NCBI RefSeq assembly: GCF_022788695.1
Contig: NZ_CP085154.1
Coordinates: 2,914,001 to 2,978,000 of the forward strand
Length of the DNA stretch: 64,000 bases
Source of the DNA: Pseudosulfitobacter sp. DSM 107133
GTDB lineage: Bacteria; Pseudomonadota; Alphaproteobacteria; Rhodobacterales; Rhodobacteraceae
Reading direction: 5' to 3'
Shown here piece by piece: positions 61,456 through 64,000 of this stretch. The translations under genes were made by a program, and so were the position numbers. Under the pieces are notes generated by a model, which saw only the letters and a program-made list of their open reading frames with translations, ran no database searches and was not told where the DNA came from. Numbering within the stretch: position 1 is the first letter of the stretch; the number at the start of each line of letters is the position of its first letter.

Positions 61456-62969
61456 GCACCGCAGCTGCATCACCGCCCATGCTGACACCCCCCAACGTCA
61501 AGGTTGCCGCCCCCGCGCTGCTGACGGCGTCGATCATGGTGGCCACAGTGATGCAGGTGCTGGACACCACGATTGCAAACGTCGCGCTGCCGCATATGGC
61601 CTCCAGCCTGAACGCGACGCAGGAAGAAATCACCTGGGTGCTGACCTCGTATATCGTCGCCTCGGCCATCGCCACACCGCTGACCGGATGGGTGTCCGAC
61701 CGCCTGGGCCGGCGCATGGTGTTCCTGGTCGCAATCGCGGGCTTCGTGTTGTCGTCGATGCTGTGCGGGTTCTCCACCAGCCTGCCCGAGATGGTGATCT
61801 TCCGTATCGTGCAGGGTATTTGCGGCGCGTCCCTGATCCCCATGGCACAGTCGGTTCTGCTGGACATCAACCCGCGCGAAAAGACCGGACAGGCCATGGC
61901 CATCTACGGTGCGGGCATCATGGTCGGGCCGATCATCGGGCCCACGCTTGGCGGCTACCTGACCGAAGTGTTCAACTGGCGCTATGTGTTCTTCATCAAC
62001 CTGCCCGTGGGCATTGTCGCCCTGCTGGGCATCGCAGCCTTTATGCCGCGTGAAGCAACCAAGGAGCGCCGCTTTGACATGATGGGCTTTGGCCTGCTGG
62101 CCATCGCCGTCGGCGCGCTGCAACTGATGCTGGACCGTGGCCAATCCGCTGGGTGGTTCACCTCTTTTGAAATCCTGCTCTATGCGGGGCTTGCGGTTTC
62201 GGGGCTGTGGGCCTTTGTGATCCATTGCTGGGGCGCCAAAGACCCCTTTGTCGATCTGGGCATGTTCCGCGACCGCAACTTTTTCATGGGCCTGATCTTT
62301 ATCTTTGTCATCGGGATGACACTGTTTTCCGGCCTCGCGCTGTTGCCGCCGCTGCTGCAAAAGCTGATGGGCTATCCGGTGATCGAAACCGGTCTGGTGA
62401 TGGCCCCGCGCGGCGTTGGCACCATGGTGTCGATGATCGTTGTGGGCCGTCTGGTCAGCCGTTTCGATCCGCGCGGGCTGGTGCTGTTCGGGCTGGGGCT
62501 GACCGCATGGTCGCTGTACCTGATGACCGGCTTTGAAACCGGGATGGACGCCCATCTGATCATTGTGACCGGTGTCATGCAGGGCTTTGGCCTGGGGTTT
62601 GTCTTTGTGCCCCTGTCAACGCTGACCTTTGCCACCATTGCACCGCATTTTCGCGGCGATGCGACGTCGATGTTCAGCCTTGTGCGCAATGTCGGCTCGG
62701 GCGTGGGGATTTCGCTGGTCACTGTGGTGCTGTCACGCATGACAACGGTGAACCACGCCGAGATTGCTTCAACGCTCACCGCCCAGTCGCCGCAGGTGCG
62801 CGCAACCATGCCGCAATTGCTCGACTCGATCCCGCTCTATGCCTCCATCGCAGACAGGCTGGTGACACAGCAGGCGGCGATGATCGCCTATATCGACAAC
62901 TTCTTTTTGATGATGTTGCTGACCCTATGTGCCATCCCCGTCGTTTTCTTCCTGCGACGCCCCAGCTAG
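61452..62969 (+). CDS. emrB: DHA2-family drug:H+ antiporter (EmrB-like)
   Basis: 505 residues with about 14 transmembrane helices. Family motifs: LDTTIANVALPHMASSL after helix 1 (motif D1), GWVSDRLGRRMVFL (motif A) and GAGIMVGPIIGPTLGGYL (motif C, antiporter). The C-terminus looks complete (FFLRRPS). It pairs with the EmrA-like adaptor and exports hydrophobic compounds. An IS110 element is inserted shortly after the stop codon. Confidence 0.94.
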   Translation: MSTAAASPPMLTPPNVKVAAPALLTASIMVATVMQVLDTTIANVALPHMASSLNATQEEITWVLTSYIVASAIATPLTGWVSDRLGRRMVFLVAIAGFVLSSMLCGFSTSLPEMVIFRIVQGICGASLIPMAQSVLLDINPREKTGQAMAIYGAGIMVGPIIGPTLGGYLTEVFNWRYVFFINLPVGIVALLGIAAFMPREATKERRFDMMGFGLLAIAVGALQLMLDRGQSAGWFTSFEILLYAGLAVSGLWAFVIHCWGAKDPFVDLGMFRDRNFFMGLIFIFVIGMTLFSGLALLPPLLQKLMGYPVIETGLVMAPRGVGTMVSMIVVGRLVSRFDPRGLVLFGLGLTAWSLYLMTGFETGMDAHLIIVTGVMQGFGLGFVFVPLSTLTFATIAPHFRGDATSMFSLVRNVGSGVGISLVTVVLSRMTTVNHAEIASTLTAQSPQVRATMPQLLDSIPLYASIADRLVTQQAAMIAYIDNFFLMMLLTLCAIPVVFFLRRPS

Positions 62970-64000
62970 CAACTGTATTTCTCAAGCGAGTTGAGTAGTC
63001 CATTTCTGCCGACTTTTGCAAAGGGCGTTCACGATTGTCACAAGCTTTCTTGCGACGGCGGTGATTATCACTTTGTGTGGTTTTCCGGCTTCGCGAAGGC
63101 GGTCTGCGAACGGCTTCAGGACGGGATTGTGGTGACTGGCGACGAGCGCCGCCTGGAACATAACGTGTCGCAGCGGGCGCCGGCCGCCTCCGATAGCGCG
63201 CTTGCCCCGCATCGCGCCGCTGTCATGGGCAATGGGCGCAAGGCCTGTCAGCGCGGCGGCTTGTTCGCCCGTGATCTGGCCGAGTTCCGGCATTTCAGCG
63301 ATCAACATCGTGCTGGCGACCGGGCCAATGCCGGGAACTGAACGCAAGATGGCAGCAGTCGTGGCAAGGCCTTCCTCTGAGGCGATGATCTGTTCGATCC
63401 GGACCTCAAGTCCTGCAATCTGGCGATCCAGTAGGTCTTTCAGGTCACCATCCATGACGTCGAACAGATCATCCGAACCCAGTTTCGCATGCGCCTTGAT
63501 TTGCGCCAAAAGCCGTTTGCGTGTTTCGACGAGCTGACCACGCTTGGACACCAAAGCCCTGAGAAGACGTATCTTTTCATGCGGCAAGGTCCGCCCTGCA
63601 TCAGGCCGAAAGGCCATGAACCGCGCGATAAGCTCCGCGTCGATCCTATCCGTTTTCGCCCGCGTGCCCCGGCTGGCGGCAAAGGCTTTGATTTGCGCGG
63701 GCGGCAGTTGCCTGGTCGCGACCCCTGCAACGTCGAGGGCCGACCACAGACGCCATTCCTGCCCCCCTGTGGCCTCAAAACAAACCAGCGCACAGGCTGA
63801 CTTTGCCAGGGCGCCCACGCGCGCATGCCCGTCCTCGGAATTGGGCAATCGAAGTCTCTGATTGCTTGGCAGGCAATGAATGTCCAGCCAATCGCGGCTG
63901 ACATCTATGCCAAGGATTGCGTCTCGTGTTATCCTGTTCATGTTCTCTTCCTTCTGATCCGTGGTCCAAGCTGGCCACAAGCAACTGTTCGAGATGGATG
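62970..64000 (-). mobile_element. IS110-family insertion sequence, right part cut by window edge
   Basis: Contains one transposase gene on the minus strand. The element ends somewhere in the 12 bases between the emrB stop and the transposase stop; IS110 elements lack long inverted repeats, so the exact edge cannot be read. The other end, with any bridge-RNA region upstream of the transposase, lies beyond 64000. Confidence 0.75.
62982..63941 (-). CDS. IS110-family transposase
   Basis: 319 residues. N-terminal RuvC-like DEDD domain: Asp in ILGIDVSRDWLDIH, Glu in CFEATGG, and Asp residues in RAKTDRIDAELIARF. A coiled central region follows, then the C-terminal Tnp domain with the expected LRSVPGIGPVASTMLIAEM and LTGLAPIAHDSGAMRGKRAIGGGR, which holds the catalytic Ser region. 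AAGGA is upstream of the ATG at 63941. It looks intact. IS110 members use a bridge RNA encoded next to the gene. Confidence 0.93.
   Translation of the reverse strand: MNRITRDAILGIDVSRDWLDIHCLPSNQRLRLPNSEDGHARVGALAKSACALVCFEATGGQEWRLWSALDVAGVATRQLPPAQIKAFAASRGTRAKTDRIDAELIARFMAFRPDAGRTLPHEKIRLLRALVSKRGQLVETRKRLLAQIKAHAKLGSDDLFDVMDGDLKDLLDRQIAGLEVRIEQIIASEEGLATTAAILRSVPGIGPVASTMLIAEMPELGQITGEQAAALTGLAPIAHDSGAMRGKRAIGGGRRPLRHVMFQAALVASHHNPVLKPFADRLREAGKPHKVIITAVARKLVTIVNALCKSRQKWTTQLA

Noticed and set aside
1..64000. CRISPR arrays, rRNA, tRNA, prophage or secretion-system loci.
   Set aside because: No spaced direct repeats, no rRNA or tRNA cores and no phage or secretion-system structural gene clusters were seen by eye; only two IS elements indicate mobility.

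Overview
The window is GC-rich, gene-dense alphaproteobacterial chromosome. It most likely comes from the Rhodobacteraceae/Roseobacter lineage. I infer this from the gene content and neighbourhoods: pgsA-moaD-moaE with uvrC, nrdR-ribD, ribB-ribH-nusB, heterotetrameric sarcosine oxidase soxBDAG, and dnaG-rpoD. GC-rich intergenic repeats of a type seen in that family point the same way. Most genes sit in short operons with ATGA or TGATG overlaps. No rRNA, tRNA or CRISPR array was recognised.

Layout, left to right. 1-3.0 kb (minus): the start of an efflux adaptor, then moaB, a LysE-type exporter, a metallophosphoesterase and a diverged uracil-DNA glycosylase. 3.1-6.7 kb (plus): pyrB, a small membrane protein, a dihydroorotase homologue that lacks key metal ligands, and plsY. 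7.0-8.4 kb: a GbsR/MarR-type regulator with a matching palindrome in its own promoter and at the start of the next gene. 8.5-15 kb: gshA, rsmE and ubiA (divergent), an OmpA-like protein with a coiled-coil partner, and moaE. 15-28.8 kb (mostly minus): moaD, pgsA, uvrC, a pteridine-reductase-like SDR, a Ca2+/Na+ antiporter, a 54-residue zinc-ribbon membrane protein, an S49 peptidase, an ABC exporter, a CoxG-like protein, and the overlapping chain ribB-ribH-nusB-quinone reductase.

28.9-38.3 kb: riboflavin genes (ribE on one side, ribD-nrdR on the other) flank a plus-strand capsule block of kpsS, a Wza/KpsD-like export lipoprotein and kpsC. The export gene is cut by an intact IS630-family element with a clean TA duplication, so capsule export is probably impaired. 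38.4-44.8 kb: YjbQ, two tandem secreted paralogues, a DCC protein, rpoD, dnaG and a small secreted protein. 44.9-51.6 kb (minus): soxBDAG and a glutamate dehydrogenase, which fits catabolism of sarcosine and glycine betaine with amino-nitrogen handling. 51.9-54.5 kb: three Tad-type pseudopilin genes, one with a von Willebrand A domain and a very tyrosine-rich segment.

56.2-59.7 kb: a signalling cluster made of a hybrid histidine kinase, a MarR-like regulator, a stand-alone receiver and a 68-residue orphan with its own promoter and palindrome. 59.9-63.0 kb: a MarR-emrA-emrB multidrug efflux operon with a perfect palindrome over its -35 region. The window ends in an IS110-family transposase inserted just after emrB.

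I did not find a clearly new defence or biosynthetic system. The best leads are regulatory: two operator systems, terminators embedded in coding sequence, paired DnaA-box 9-mers and the signalling cluster. Other leads are enzymes that appear to have lost canonical active-site residues.
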